Positions 45,401 to 58,100 of a stretch of 59,026 nt of DNA are shown here, piece after piece. Every line of letters starts with the position of its first letter. Position 1 is the stretch's first letter. The notes beneath the pieces were generated by a model. It saw nothing but the letters and a program-made list of their open reading frames with translations. It made no database searches and was not told the DNA's origin. A program made the position numbers and the translations under genes. The DNA comes from Atkinsonella hypoxylon. Lineage: Eukaryota > Ascomycota > Sordariomycetes > Hypocreales > Clavicipitaceae. The stretch covers positions 1-59,026 of the forward strand of contig JFHB01000192.1 in assembly GCA_000729835.1 (NCBI GenBank), given 5' to 3'.

Positions 45401-48400
45401 CTAGCGTCGTTCACGTCGATCCTTACTGCCATCGCTCGTCCCATCAGGAGTTCGACTCAGTGCACAATCCCGCCTTTTCCGCCCATCTGGTTTTGTGGCA
45501 ACTCTTTGCGTATCGCCATGCTCCATGTCTTTCATTTCGATGGGCTCATCACGTGTACTGGTATTGCCAGTGCTACGTATGCCCCGGCCACTCCGCTTCT
45601 TGCCGTGGAAGAATAGATGAGCGTCGTGTCGGAAGTCGCTCAGATGATCGTCTAGAGCGCCTAATCCCTGGTCCCATGCCTCACGATTGAGGTGTGCTCC
45701 AGCGTCAATTAGTTTATTCTTTCTCCGGATCTCTTGCCATCGTGTCATGCCTCCAAGCTCGAATATGTTCATGCGACGCTTTCTGCTTGTCGGGTTCCCA
45801 ATCATAGCTGGCCGCCATGCCTTCTCTTCTTCAATCACTGCTTGAGGATCGTGCGGCATGGAAACTCGTCTAATCGTGGAACGTCGACGGGCGTCGACCA
45901 ATCTATCCATTTCCTGTGATTTGGATTTTGGCACAATTTGAACTTCGGTGAATCGAATCAAAACGAGCAGGAGGAGAAACGTCAAGACAAGTAGTATACC
46001 TGCCACAACACCTGTGGAGACCTGCTGTCCTAGTGTTCGGGTGACATGTCCACCAAGTGCAGTGGCGCCGGCCGCCAATACGAAAGCAAAAGAATGAATA
46101 GAAGCAAATCCTGCCGTAACTCTGGGGAAAGAGGAGTAGTTGGTTCGCTTGTGTACACCCCCTGAACCATCCTTCTGTCGGCCGGTCATTGCAGGTGTCA
46201 AGTCTGAGCAGTCAAACGCCTCCATCACCAGCCCATTGCATTCGGAAATTGCGAGGCATGATAAGAAGCCGACCAAACCGGAGAATATGGTTGGTACGCT
46301 GACGTGAATTGGTGGTCCAGATGATACAACAGCATAACATATCCCGGCCAGCGGCAGAAGCAGAGTGAACGCTGTACGCCGCACGAAATGAGATGACCAT
46401 GCAATTTTTTTGTCAAGTGTTGCTAGGCTGCTGTTCAACTGAGCCTGGCGGGATCGAGAAAACAGGTTGGCCTTTTGGAACGGAATTGCCAGAAAGGCGC
46501 ATAATGCCATGACGCCCGCTAATAAGCCAACCGCGGTAGACCTCAAGTGATAGAAACGCGAGACTAATGAACCGAGCAATATGATGATCAGAACAACTTG
46601 TGCGTATATCCAGGCCGAGTAAATAGCCAGGACTGAAAAACCTGGTTGCCGGAGCATCTCCAAGTTTAGGGCAATTCCATGATATACTTCTTGACCCCAC
46701 CACTTTGGACCGGTCTTGACCCGATGCATCATCACTTCTCCTCGTGCGATGCGTCTCGAAATGTCCTCGCCCGTTCTTACTTCAGCTACAGATCGGCGAT
46801 ATGCCGAGCGACGAACCTCAGGACAAACAACGTTGAGAATGAGTACGACCGCGATGACGATGATGCTGACGTAGAAGCCCATGGCGGGATGGAAATTGTC
46901 GATGATGCACGCGCCTACCAGGAACCCGATTCCGATGGAACCAATCCAGCACCAAGTCCAAATTCCAAGCCAAACGCCCATGCCGCCACCATGACGTCGA
47001 GCATCAAATTGATCTACAACTTCCTGGTGGGGATTACAGCTCATGAGAGAAGCTCCGAAAAGGTCTGTTAGAATCGTGTGAAAATTCATACTTGCAAAGC
47101 CTAGGGATGCTCCCATGAGCGCCCTGGCAGCCAGCAAGATGCATCTCCACGGCACGGCATTGGTAAGTCTCTGTGAATTAACCGCCAAAGCCTGGGGAAA
47201 CAGAAGAGGCATCGCAATTACCAGGCTCGACAAAATATAGGGTTTCCTTCCGTGTAGCAAAGGTAATGGCCAAAGAAAAAAAGTAGGAATAGCCAAGCCA
47301 AGAAAACAAGCGGTGTTTCCATGCACTATGATGTGGGACTCATCGATGACATAGTATTGAATGGAGGGAACAAGACCAGAATAGATGCCAAGTATTGTCC
47401 CGATGAGCGCGGTGCTGATACAAGCAACCGAGGCCACGAACCTTTTGCGTGAATGTGACCAGTCCCGAGCAACGGGTTGTCGTTTGTGGGATCTGGCCAA
47501 GCTGAAACCTTGAGCACCTCTCAAGCTAACATGCGATCGCCGGCGAAGACTGATTGCATGGTCCGTATGAAGAGGACGTCCGGCAATATCGCGGTCCGGG
47601 AGCTGAGGTTCATCTGCCACTCCTGATTGATTGCCTGCGTAGTATGAAAGAGGACGCATTCGCCCAGTGCGTCTCAAGCCCCGATTTCTAACAGTATGTG
47701 GTTGGGCAAAGTTTGACTCGGGTGATCTAACCAGACCAGACGGATTTTGATTAACGACGTGGATTTGAGCATCCAAATTGGAGTTATCGTCAAGGGAACT
47801 CTTTCTTAGCTTCTTGCTTGATTTTCTTCGGGGTATTTTCAAGTCGTTACCCACGACTTCGAGGCCCTGACTGCTCTCACCGGACTCAACGGTTTTGTTG
47901 GGTCCAGCCTGCATGGGTTCGCTGGGCTCTGGATTTTTGGTGACGCCATCAGGCTTAATGGATGATGAGTCGTCAACTCTGTGTAGATTTGAGTCGATCA
48001 TGATGCTGCAAGCCTCTAAGTCACCGCCGCTGCCATCAGCGCTGGGTATGAAGAGTCGTGATCGTGAGTCATGCGCTGCCAGAGTCTGATTTTGTAAAAC
48101 ACGACAGTGAGAATGTGCACTGATAGAAGGTTGCTTATACAGTTCCCTCGTATGAGTAGAAGCTGGTTGGTCAACAACTTGTGTAGCAATCGCAAGTGCC
48201 TCATTCAGCAACCTCTCCAGATCACTGACGGCCTGTTTGAAACCAATGCGGTCGAACCTCGAAGATGCCTTTTCTGAGAACACTGATGACTCTCCATTGA
48301 ATCTAGAGTGGAAGAGACGAGACAAGACTGACTCCGAATATCTGTCTTGCTCGGGCGATGTACAGCAAAGTCGATCAACATTGCCCGGGCGCTTGGTGTA

Positions 48401-49804
48401 CTTGGGAGTATACGTCTGTGGATACCTCAAGACATCTCTTAGCCACTGCGTTGTGCGGTTTTGATTAAATATGGAGGATTGCTTGTTTTTGGACGAGGAT
48501 GAAGGAGAAGTTCTTGAAAACTGCTTCATCTGATTGACTGGCCTTGGTTCATCATTGTTAGCCAAGTATAGCAACTCATACAAAGATCTCCGACTTTGCT
48601 CAGATGCTGGCCGAGCTTGAGAAACGCCATATCCATGCTCATGTCTCGTGTCATGATTTTCACCAGAGGACGGCTGAGGGTTGAAATACGGCTGAACCTT
48701 CGAAATCGGGACTGGGGCATGCACAAATCCTGGTTCCGATGCCACATGTACAGGATCTTCAATTCCTCGCTCCAGCCGCATGCTCTGATGCTCATAGAGA
48801 GTCAGATAAGCTGTCTCTGTTGGAGACAAGGCGAGCTCATTCTTGGAAGTATCTGCTGCAATTTTATCATGGATGGACTTTGTTGAGCTGTCAGCAGTAT
48901 CTGCGGAAGGATCAGCTTGTTCCACTAGCGAGATGTCCACCTCATCAGTATCTGCCTGGTGGACAATTGCATTAATGTCCTGTTTTTCATCTCCTTGAAA
49001 ATTTCTCGCAATTGGACAATGCTCTATCGAGTGGTCAATCTTCCCAACTTTCTGGGGCCCTGACAGTGAACCTGATTGAATGGGGTTTTGATGGGCGTGC
49101 AATGTGTCGGAAGAATTGTCTCGACTTGGCACTGGGGCGAGAAAAGAAGTCGCAATAGGCTCCGTGCAAGAAAAACCTAGGGAGCTATCCGGATAAATAT
49201 ATCCGGCCTTCGGGTATCTGCCAGGAGTTTGGATGTCTACAGACGGCTGAACTTTGGGGCCGAATATTGGTTGGACTGATGGGTGGCTATTCAAAGTTGC
49301 ATCTGAGTGATAAGGCCGTACTTTCGAGACAGGAACAGGAACATAATCTCGACATGAAGAAGATTTTTCATGTGGCATTTCGAGGGATTGCTCGGTCTCT
49401 TTAGTATCGAACGTCGCTAACGTCGTCGTAGTTTCTTGGTCCCCAGCCGGACGAAGACAAGCATTGGGTTTGATATCAACCACATCAGTTAGATCTAGAC
49501 GAGTCGAAACGGCAGAGGCGTTATCCTGATTCACCACAGTTGACGATGGAGACAATAGCAAGTCGCTTAATGGCTCCGAAAGATTGACTTTCTCATTTGT
49601 CGTATCAAAGGGAGCCACTTTGTTCAGCGGCTGTCGCCCGCATAGTTCCTAACTAGCTCCATTGTCCAAGACATTTTGGGATAGCAATTGCTCCTCAACT
49701 GGTTGAACTTTGGATACTTTCAGTTTATGAGCATCGAATAAGTATGCTTTGTCCGATGCTGTGTCATCACGGACGTGCTGGAGCGAGACGGTGTTGCCAT
49801 CCAT
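45401..49804 (-). CDS. MFS transporter with ~750-residue N-terminal extension
   Basis: Predicted 12-helix major facilitator. From the first ATG at 49804 (MDGNTVSLQHVRDD) the frame meets TAG at 49649-49651, then stays open to 45401 (about 1415 more codons). The stop is either inside a short intron or a real nonsense codon; the next ATG is at 49378. The extension is hydrophilic and repeats a VPVSKVRPYH / VPISKVQPYF motif, also present before the stop (VSKVQPVEE), so both sides were one protein. Helices run from FVASVACISTALIGTILG to VVAGILLVLTFLLLLVLI, six plus six, with a charged loop after helix 6 (KWWGQEVYHG). The tail is charged, about 130 residues. Substrate unknown; drug or polyamine export is only a guess. 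Confidence 0.85.
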
Positions 49805-51301
49805 CTTGGTGCCCAAACCTGCTGGTTTTCGCTGGGAGAGAGATGCTATCTGACATCGACAATTAAAGGCTGCAGGTCGATGGAAATTTGCGGAAAGGTA
49901 TCTATAACCAAATTCAGATAGTAAAGTCACCCGAATGTTAGCTTCGCTCAACAAACAGCTTCTGCCAACAGCAAGTGATGGCCAAATAGGACAAGTCGAC
50001 GGTCGCTACTTCTTTCTTCTTAAAATGACGAGCCGAGCTGAGAAGAAGCACTGTACGACTCGAGCCCCTTGACACTGAGGACTTGAAGAGTTTCAATTAG
50101 ACCGTCAGGAAGGTAGTAACGATCAAGACGGTAATAGAGCCGAAGACCTGGCCGCTCAGATGTCAAGCAGCCAGCTTCATGTCCCAACACACCTCTTGAT
50201 AGCCACGAGCAACTAGTTTGAGGAAACCGAGAGTGCCGCTACCACACTGTCCTGAAATGAGGTATGGTCAATATCACTGCTAGCCACAATTTCAAACTCG
50301 GTCTCTTGGCAGCGACGTGATCAAAGTCGCCTATGTCCATACGTGTCCTGGTCGAGCTGCTAGGCTTGGCTACGGCTGAGAAGCGCAGAGACCATCCCGA
50401 GGCAGTTCACTGCATGTATTGCTGAACGAAAAGATGTCTGATGCGGCAGGTCAGAGCGGTTTCGAGGCGATTCTCAGGAATAAAACGAGGTCCTAAGGAT
50501 TGAAGAAAGAAACGCTTCTGCGTAAAGGAGTGATGAGGGAAGCCAAGAACACCCGACTTTTCTCAGTCGGGAGTACGCACAAGGAGAGACAAACGAGTTA
50601 CAGAGTAGAAATAGGTCTTGATAATAAGAAGGGCTGATATGAATGCTGGTGGAGAAGTCGAAGCAATGAAGGATCGTGAGGGGCGTCGACAAAATGAGGC
50701 GGTGTAGTGGGGTGGCGACGAAGAATGAAGGAAAGGTTATTGATACTTTTGTCGCTGGGACACTGGAAGGCCAGCAACGTCCATGCCATCAACGAAGAAG
50801 TATCAATCGTTTCTTTTTCTTTGGGGGGGACGGAGGAAGTCGGGAAAGAAAGGCACACATCGTGCCTGCACGTCAAAGAAGCCTTGTTGGCCCTCGTCTC
50901 GAGTCCCCGGTTTCGCAGATCTCGAGGTCCGGTACTATCAAATGAAGTTGTGGCAACAGCTGCAGAGGAGGAAGGTGCCACCAGGCCATCAGCGTCGTTG
51001 GCAGAAAGAACCACATGCAGACACTTGCACTCAACTGCACTCAAACTGCATCTCCCTTATGATGGGCGCTCCGCGCAAACTGACCCCAGACCAGATGCAG
51101 ACTTCTTCAGCCGTGGCACGGAGCACATGAGAGCCTGGTTCTATTCTTTGCTCCAGCCTCCAGCCTTGTTTGCCTTGTTTCTCTATCGGTCAATTCATTA
51201 GTCTACGCGGCACGCACCTCACCTCCACTAGCTCATCTGATCCCTTACATCATGCTGATTCATGCATGAAGCCCTCCTACCAGGTTACCTTCCCAAGGCT
51301 A

Positions 51302-51375
51302 GGAGGTATGTACCTAAGGTACCTATGTAGCACCCAGCAAGGTTGGTCGGTACCTACCTAGGTACATACCTACCT
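51302..51375. repeat. Cluster of GGTACCTA/TAGGTACC motifs
   Basis: Runs such as GTACCTAAGGTACCTATG and GGTACCTACCTAGGTACATA, within 75 bp and partly palindromic. Confidence 0.85.
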
Positions 51376-54360
51376 TAAAGCACTTACCAATGCATGGCCC
51401 AGCCCGCCACACACACCACCCCTATCCCGATCGTCTGGTCGCACCATGTTGGCGTACACTGGTACGTACTCCGTAGTGTAGCCCCCAATAAATTCGCAGA
51501 TAACATGACATGCCTGCCAGATGCCAGATGCACAGCTCTCTGCATGTAACCCCCGCTCAGCCTCAGGTCGGCTGCCACCCACCCAAGCTGGGCGGAGGGC
51601 GTCAAGCGGCTAGGGGATCCGCGCCGGAAGAGGCTGCAAGGCGACAATGATAGACCAAGGGTCATGACTGCATGTGTGTTCTCCTGGTGCTCTCCCGGTG
51701 CTCTCCTAGTGCTTCGACGCCTACCGGGTGGCAATGCTCGGGAAAAGAGTGTCCACACGTGGACGGAGACGATACAGCAATTTGCCCATCACCGGCATTT
51801 CTCCAATCCTGGCAAAGCCTGATGTCAATCCCTATTGTCCTATTAGGCAACCAATATTCTTTCTTTCGGCATAAGGCGCGTGACATATCTTTTGGCAAGA
51901 GTTACAGCTCAAACACCTTCCACATGATTCATTCCTTTAAGCGCCATCAGAATGAGATAGCAGCTGCTTAGGTCACGACCTCCACTTAAGGCTGTACAAG
52001 CAGATGTGAATAGCAGGATTGAACCAGTGGATCTTAAGGTAGTCTTGCTCTTATCTACGACTATCATCATTCGGAACTGGCTGTCTCATGGCAAACAAGG
52101 GAATGAAAACTTGAAATGCGTCCAGAGGATTCAGAATGTACAGAGCCCTTTTTACACATGGATCTGTGATATTCTCTCGATTACAAACATGTGCTTGCAA
52201 TGCTCTCTACAACGTTCACGACCAAAGACATTCACAGTCGGGAAGAAAAATTTGACTAGAGAGACGTCAAAGCTTCTGATTTAACAGCTCCTGTGACTGC
52301 CAGTGCCACAAGTCAAGCTTCTACAGCATGTGTGTGTATGTGATGGTTCCGTACCGCTGCACGAAATCTCTGCGACCCGCACAGATAATATGACGTGGCT
52401 GTTCACGCCATGCTAGCTTTCGTCGCTGGGAGTAGACCGAGAGGGAAACTGGCCAAAATGCAAAAGAAAAAACGAATGAAAGGGTGAAGATGAAGACTCT
52501 TTGTCGCAATACCCATAAAAAGCAGAGAGAAATCAATAACAAAGAAAGAAAATCCAAGACCCAAGTCATAGGCCGTAGAAATTTGTTGCAATCCATCAAC
52601 AAGCCCAATTTTGCCAGCATGAGGGCGGCCAAGGCATAATATCCAACTCTTCTTCATATCTAGATCCCAAGGAAAAAAACATAATCATGTGTTATGAGTT
52701 CCCAAACGCCCCTGTATAAAGTCTCCATCTTTCGTTTCGTGTACATGAGGCCGTGAGACCATCCGCCATGACTGCTGATCGAGTCTAAAACCCAAGTCGC
52801 GCTCCTGTGCCTGTTGTATTTTTTTGTTTTGGAAAGCAACTGATCACGCGGGAGGCTGCCGTGAAGGTTGCGTCCCGCGAGTCAGTTGTAGCTCAATTGG
52901 AAGCATCAAGTACAAATAAGACGAACGAAGAGAAGAGAATATCTCGCGAAAGAGAAGGAAAAGAACCATAAAGAGGCAGAAAAGAAAAAAAAAAGGAAGA
53001 AGAAGGAAGCAAAAAAGGGAAAACATGAAGCAATGGTCGGTCAGAGGAGCGCAACCTAAGCATCGGAAAGCCTTGAATAACACAGACACAAAGTAGTGCA
53101 TGTGAGCACAACCAGAATAGCATACTAATACATCAATCCGGTCTCGATGTGCGAGACATAGAGTGGCGTGATTCATACTTCGTAGTCTCATACTTGTCGT
53201 CCTCAGGAGGGCTACCATCCGCTCATAGCTTCGTCAAAAAAGTCGCAAAACTGGGTCGAGAAGTCCCAATTAGATCGCATATGACGGTCAAATATCCACG
53301 ATGCCTCAGAGCTCGCAAATGAAGACACCTGTCGGCGACGGCTGGCCACTAGAGATGTGAGGCTTGACGGATGGACGGCGTAAAAGGTAGGACACCCAAT
53401 CTGGGAAATGAAATAGCTCAAGTCTCGTGAAACGCCAGGAATGGCAGCCCAGTGCTGAGGACAATACACTTCACCGATAATTCTTGCATTCTAAGGGCGA
53501 GCTGGAATATTCCGAATCAGGATAGGCCTGTGGCGAAGCATGCTGGGGGTTATTCGCCGAATGTGCATTGCATGCATATCCCACGTAGATTATCCGTTGC
53601 TGTACACTGTGGCCAGGTCTGCCGTAGGCTGCACATCCATCAACCGCATGTTGGTAGTAGAGACAGCGGCAGACCGAGTAAACCTCGACTAGCTGAAAAC
53701 ACATTGTGTCTATTGCTGTATGTAGCAACGATCTATATGAGATAGTTGTAGTTCAGGCCTATGCGGGTGGTAGGCAAGGCCGCGCTGATGATAAGCAATC
53801 TTTGTGGTGAGAGGCCTGAATATCGGGTCGACAGCAACAATGATGTAGCTGAAAGCTTTGCGTCCAGGGCAAAGTGTTGTTGCAGCCGTGACTCTAGATT
53901 TACTGTGACTGGCGTGAAGAGAGGTGAGATGAAGGCTGTTTGTAATCGTGATATAGGGCGATGGATGGCGAAAATTGGACTTGGCGAGAAAGACGGTGAA
54001 TCGGGTGTTGAACTGACAACGAGAGTAGAACAGAAAACGAACAGAATCAGAGAGTGCTGTATGCTATGACGAACATAGGCAAAGATCATGATCGAGGCAG
54101 AAAGGACGAGGCATCGTGGCCTTATAGGACCAGGACTGGCAGCCTAGAGCTAGGCTAGAACTCGTGGAAAGAGAAGGGAAAGAGAGGAAGTAAGCCCGCG
54201 AGGCGTCAATCCGTGTCTTGCGCAAGGGCGACTTGTCGACACGCCCGCCAGGACAGCCGAGCCAGGGGAATCGAAATGGAGAAGGCAGAGAGGAAAGCCA
54301 TTGCCGGCCTCACGCCTCTCACACTTCTCCGGCCATTTCGCACACCTCTCGGACGCCATG

Positions 54361-54396
54361 AGCGAGAGGCGAGAGGCGGGAGGCGAGAGGCGGCGG
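54361..54396. repeat. GAGAGGCG short tandem repeat
   Basis: Three to four imperfect copies of GCGAGAGGCG. Confidence 0.8.
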
Positions 54397-55088
54397 GGAG
54401 CAGGTTAACTAACCTCGCAGGTGACCTACGAAGCGGTAAGGGTCCCATGGCATGGTCTGATGCGGCAGCCGCGCTGTACAGAGCCGGAGCAGGACAAGCC
54501 CGGGCTGAAGAATAGATCCAGACGGGAGCCTCTTGCCGCGACGCGCTATACGCAGTCGCTCAAACGAAGTCGAGCATCGACTTGGACGACAACCATTATA
54601 CAACCATTATAACTCTGGCTCGGCGGAGGAGTGATGATGCAAGCCTGGGACAGGGGTCAACGGCGACGCTGGAGACTGGAGAAGGAGGGGGTGCGATGGC
54701 AGGGGGCCTTGGGATGAGGAGGAGGGTGTTGACCGTTTCGAGACCTCGACTTTATCGTGGCTCGGCTGAAGAGAGTACCGGGCCCCGATCTATATGTACG
54801 TACATACAGTGGGTGAGTTGACGGACCGGACTCTGTCGGCGGGCTTTCCATTAGATGGGCGTTGTTCACTTGCATTTGATTGAAATGAGGGTGCACGGGA
54901 GTGTCTGTCGTATGTCGTTGCTTCTGTTTGTCCCGGTCAAAGGTTTCAGGTAGAGGGAGAGAAACAAAAAGAAGACAAAAGGAGCGAGCCATAGCAGCCA
55001 GCCATAGGAGCCATATGAGCAATAAATAGAAGGGGGTTCCAGAGGCACGGACATTAGTGATGGAACATGGTAAAAAAAAAAACAGATC

Positions 55089-55181
55089 CGACGCCGACCG
55101 GATTCGAACCGGTGCCCCCGAAGGGAAAAGATAACCACGTGGATTCGAGTCTTTCGCGTTAGACCACTCCGCCACAGCGCC
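55089..55181 (-). tRNA. tRNA-Ser(CGA) with 11-nt intron
   Basis: The minus strand folds as a class II tRNA. The acceptor GGCGCTG pairs with CGGCGTC (two G-U pairs). The D arm is GCG/CGC with GAGTGGTCTAA. The anticodon stem AAAGA/TCTTT encloses the loop CTCGAA..A, anticodon CGA. An intron TCCACGTGGTT lies after position 37. The long variable arm is CCC-TTCG-GGG, and the T arm is ACCGG-TTCGAAT-CCGGT. The discriminator is G, as usual for serine. Mature length is 82 nt before CCA addition. An intron at this site is normal for this isoacceptor in fungi. Confidence 0.95.
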
Positions 55182-58100
55182 GTAGATTTTGGGCCAGAAA
55201 CTAAGCCATATACAGCATGCTCATTCGTTTGCTGGCTGACATTTGCTAATCCGCTGCTTTGTGTTTCTTCGAAGCCAAAAACTTCAAACCCAAAAGAGAT
55301 CCATTGCCAGGTGATGTCAAATCCACGAAACATGTAAGACACGGCGATGTTGACCACAGACCTAGGACCTGTTGATGTTGATTGAGAATGAAAAGGGTGT
55401 GTACGGAGTAGCGAGCAGCATCTCTCCCCAAGGCTAATGACTATCATGTATGTACGACGCGTACACCACGTAAAGGTACGTATAATATCACGCCTCCGAG
55501 GAAATGCAAATAAGAGGACGAATATGAATCAAGAGTCTGTCACCAACCATCTGCGCATGCCCGTATGCCCGTATGCCCGTATATACACATTCCACTTCTG
55601 CCTCTCGCCATGTCTCGCATATCTCTCCGGCCTAGCCCGTCCACGAAAATGGCCGAACACGCCGGGCGGACGCTAAGTCTTGGAGGCTGAGGGGCTGCCG
55701 TGCACCTTTGCCTAATCCCGGAGCCGTTGACTTCATGACTGTTGCCATGAAGCTGATGGCCGCTTACGAGCATAGTCTCACATCCGTATAGATTAAACAA
55801 TCATATCAGAAGCAGAAAAACTTGGATAGTTTTCAATTGGAAAACTGGTCCTGATGTTGTGCCCTGTGCCTAGTATGTAGTGACGACATGGATAGCCCGA
55901 TTGAAACATCCGTGGAAGGTGCGGCTCACATCTTGTCGGAGACGTGGTAGACATTACTTGCCGTTGTTTGGAGATTGATCAACGTTGGCATCTTGCTCAA
56001 ATTCCATTCAAATTCCATTCAAATTTTCTCTTCAAAAATTCCCATCCTCTATGGGAAAGGATATTCTGGGCGTCGTCAATCCGGCTTAGCAAATTCCAGC
56101 TGCATATAGAGCCCATCATCAGGTTGTATCGCCTTCTGTTTTATTCTCACGCGAGGGATGTCGTTGCACGTTGACAGGTACCAATTCCAATTCAACCATC
56201 ATCTGCATTCACCATGCTCGCCTGGAATCACCGTGTTTTTGTGACTTACATGCACCTCGCAAGCGACATGTTCCAGGCACTCTGGCCACCATGCCATGTC
56301 ATGCAGCCTTGCGACCTGCCTTGCCTTATGCAGGTGAGGTTCGGTGGGGTGCACGTATCCAGCCCCACAATCCGGAATCTCGGTGCCTTTCAGTTTGGAT
56401 CTGGTATTAGCCCAAGTCTCTCGTCGTCGCTCACCGACAATGGGTGGACAAATGGGTGGACAAGAAGCGCAAAGTCGCGGTCAGCTATAATTGCAACGTC
56501 AGAATAACTTGCAAGATTCAAAATGTGGGGTTCCGAAAAATCCGGGCGGTTTTCGTCAGTCGTCAGTCGTCAGTCGTCATTCGTCAGGCGAAAACCTAGA
56601 ATCTGTCATCAGCAAGCAAACCTTGGCTGACAATTCCCACGACTGCCGGTGAGTGAGAAATCGCGACCAGGGTTACACGTTGGATTATCCTGGTCATCCA
56701 CGTTGTCTTTAACCTGTCGAGATCGAAGTTTATCTCTTCAGAATGTCCGTCTAGCGAAGGCGCACTCATTGACGTTGGCGTTTCCGATTGACGAAGAACA
56801 CATGTCTGCACTTTAGCAAGAACCTTGAGAGTATCCGGTAGTTGACGGTAGCCCCCGTCGGCCAGTCGGCCAGTCGGCCAGTCGACATCCTTTCTGCTCT
56901 GTTCCATGTCTCTGAACGGCACGCACCGGCACGCACCGACACGCATGTCCTAGACTTGCAGCTTGCGTGTCTTTATTGGATTGAACCATCATGGTAGGTG
57001 AGTTGAGCCACCAGAAGATGAGGCTTCCGAGATGGTGGTAGCCAGCATGGCGCCCACCCCGTCTGTAAACCAGGCACCCAGGTTGGGATCCGGGTTATAA
57101 CCCAGGTTGGTACCCTACCTACTTACACGGAGTACGGAGTACGGGGTACGGAGCATGTAGGTGCGTCCTGAAGAAACTCCACACTGACGTTTGTGCAATG
57201 GGGTAAGCCCCTGCGCGCCAAGCGAGCCAAGCAACCACATGCCAGGGCCTTTATAATTGAACGTCACTTTGAATCCGACGGAACCCACCTTGGTTGAAAG
57301 CAACGTGACGATCCATTCAGGCATGGCCAAAAATGGGTCAAGGGAGCCTGCAGCGTGTTGACTTAATGAGACAAGTATCATGTCATGGTTGGTATCACAC
57401 GCAGTGAGTCAAATGTGACTGACAGAACAGAACCATTGAACCTACCAACTGATCCGTTCCGCCAGCCTGGGGGCTAAAACAAGGCTTCAGTGATAACGGT
57501 CGGCATTGCGAGTCACAATAACCCACATGCGGATGATCAGTCATCATCGCTGCCGCCCGTATAGTACACCCTTGAGAAGCAGTCTCCGTGAAACACGCTT
57601 AAGCAAGAAATTCGCCTTTCATTTGCTAAGTAAGTCGCCCAATTGTTAAGGCTGCGTCGGTACTCACTCAATGGACTAGTTTGACGGCATAGTCGGCCTG
57701 CGGGCCTCAGCTACCACTTCGGCGACTGTCTGCGGGCGTTCCGATATCCACGTATAGAATCCAAAAAATAAAATATTAAAAATATTAAAAAAAAACGATT
57801 CTGGCAAAAAGCTTGTTGTCCTCGCACGGTTTGCAGTGCGGCTTAGGCTAAGCCTTGCAAACGGCATCGCGAGCTGCATCAAGCTTTGGACCACGCCTTG
57901 GTCATAGCGTTTAGTCCCCGCTCACAAATCCACGAGCACAATATAAAAAAAAATGGAATCGTTATTGCCTCAATCCATCGAACCCGGTGATTCCGTGGGG
58001 GCGAAAGCCACAACTCCGATTACATGCGATAACAAGAAGTGAAAGTATGGACAGAGAGATCCGAATACCTTGCCCAATCTGTATGACACCGGTAAAGCTC

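Larger units (their letters stand above)
49805..55088. other. Long gene-free region
   Basis: About 5.3 kb without a gene I can support. Contains a cluster of GGTACCTAGG-like runs (51302-51375), TACTCCGTA (51467-51475), a long purine-rich stretch (about 52910-53025) and GAGAGGCG repeats (54361-54396). Its left end is the transporter promoter; a long untranslated leader or lncRNA cannot be excluded. Confidence 0.45.

Noticed and set aside
49378..49618. Transporter start at 49618
   Set aside because: The codon is GTG, which is not a normal start in a fungal nuclear gene; coding-like sequence continues upstream.
52885..52910. tRNA-like string GTTGTAGCTCAATTGGAAGC
   Set aside because: Resembles a D arm, but no anticodon stem, T arm or acceptor stem follows.
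53733..54089. 118-residue minus-strand ORF with ATG and a hydrophobic N-terminus like a signal peptide
   Set aside because: Low-complexity Ser/Leu composition, no homology recalled, no supporting splice or promoter signal.
56214..56507. 97-residue ORF with a CACC-ATG start
   Set aside because: No domain, composition unlike the real genes in the window.
57676..57894. Minus-strand ORF of 72 codons
   Set aside because: Crosses an A/T homopolymer-rich stretch; looks like chance.
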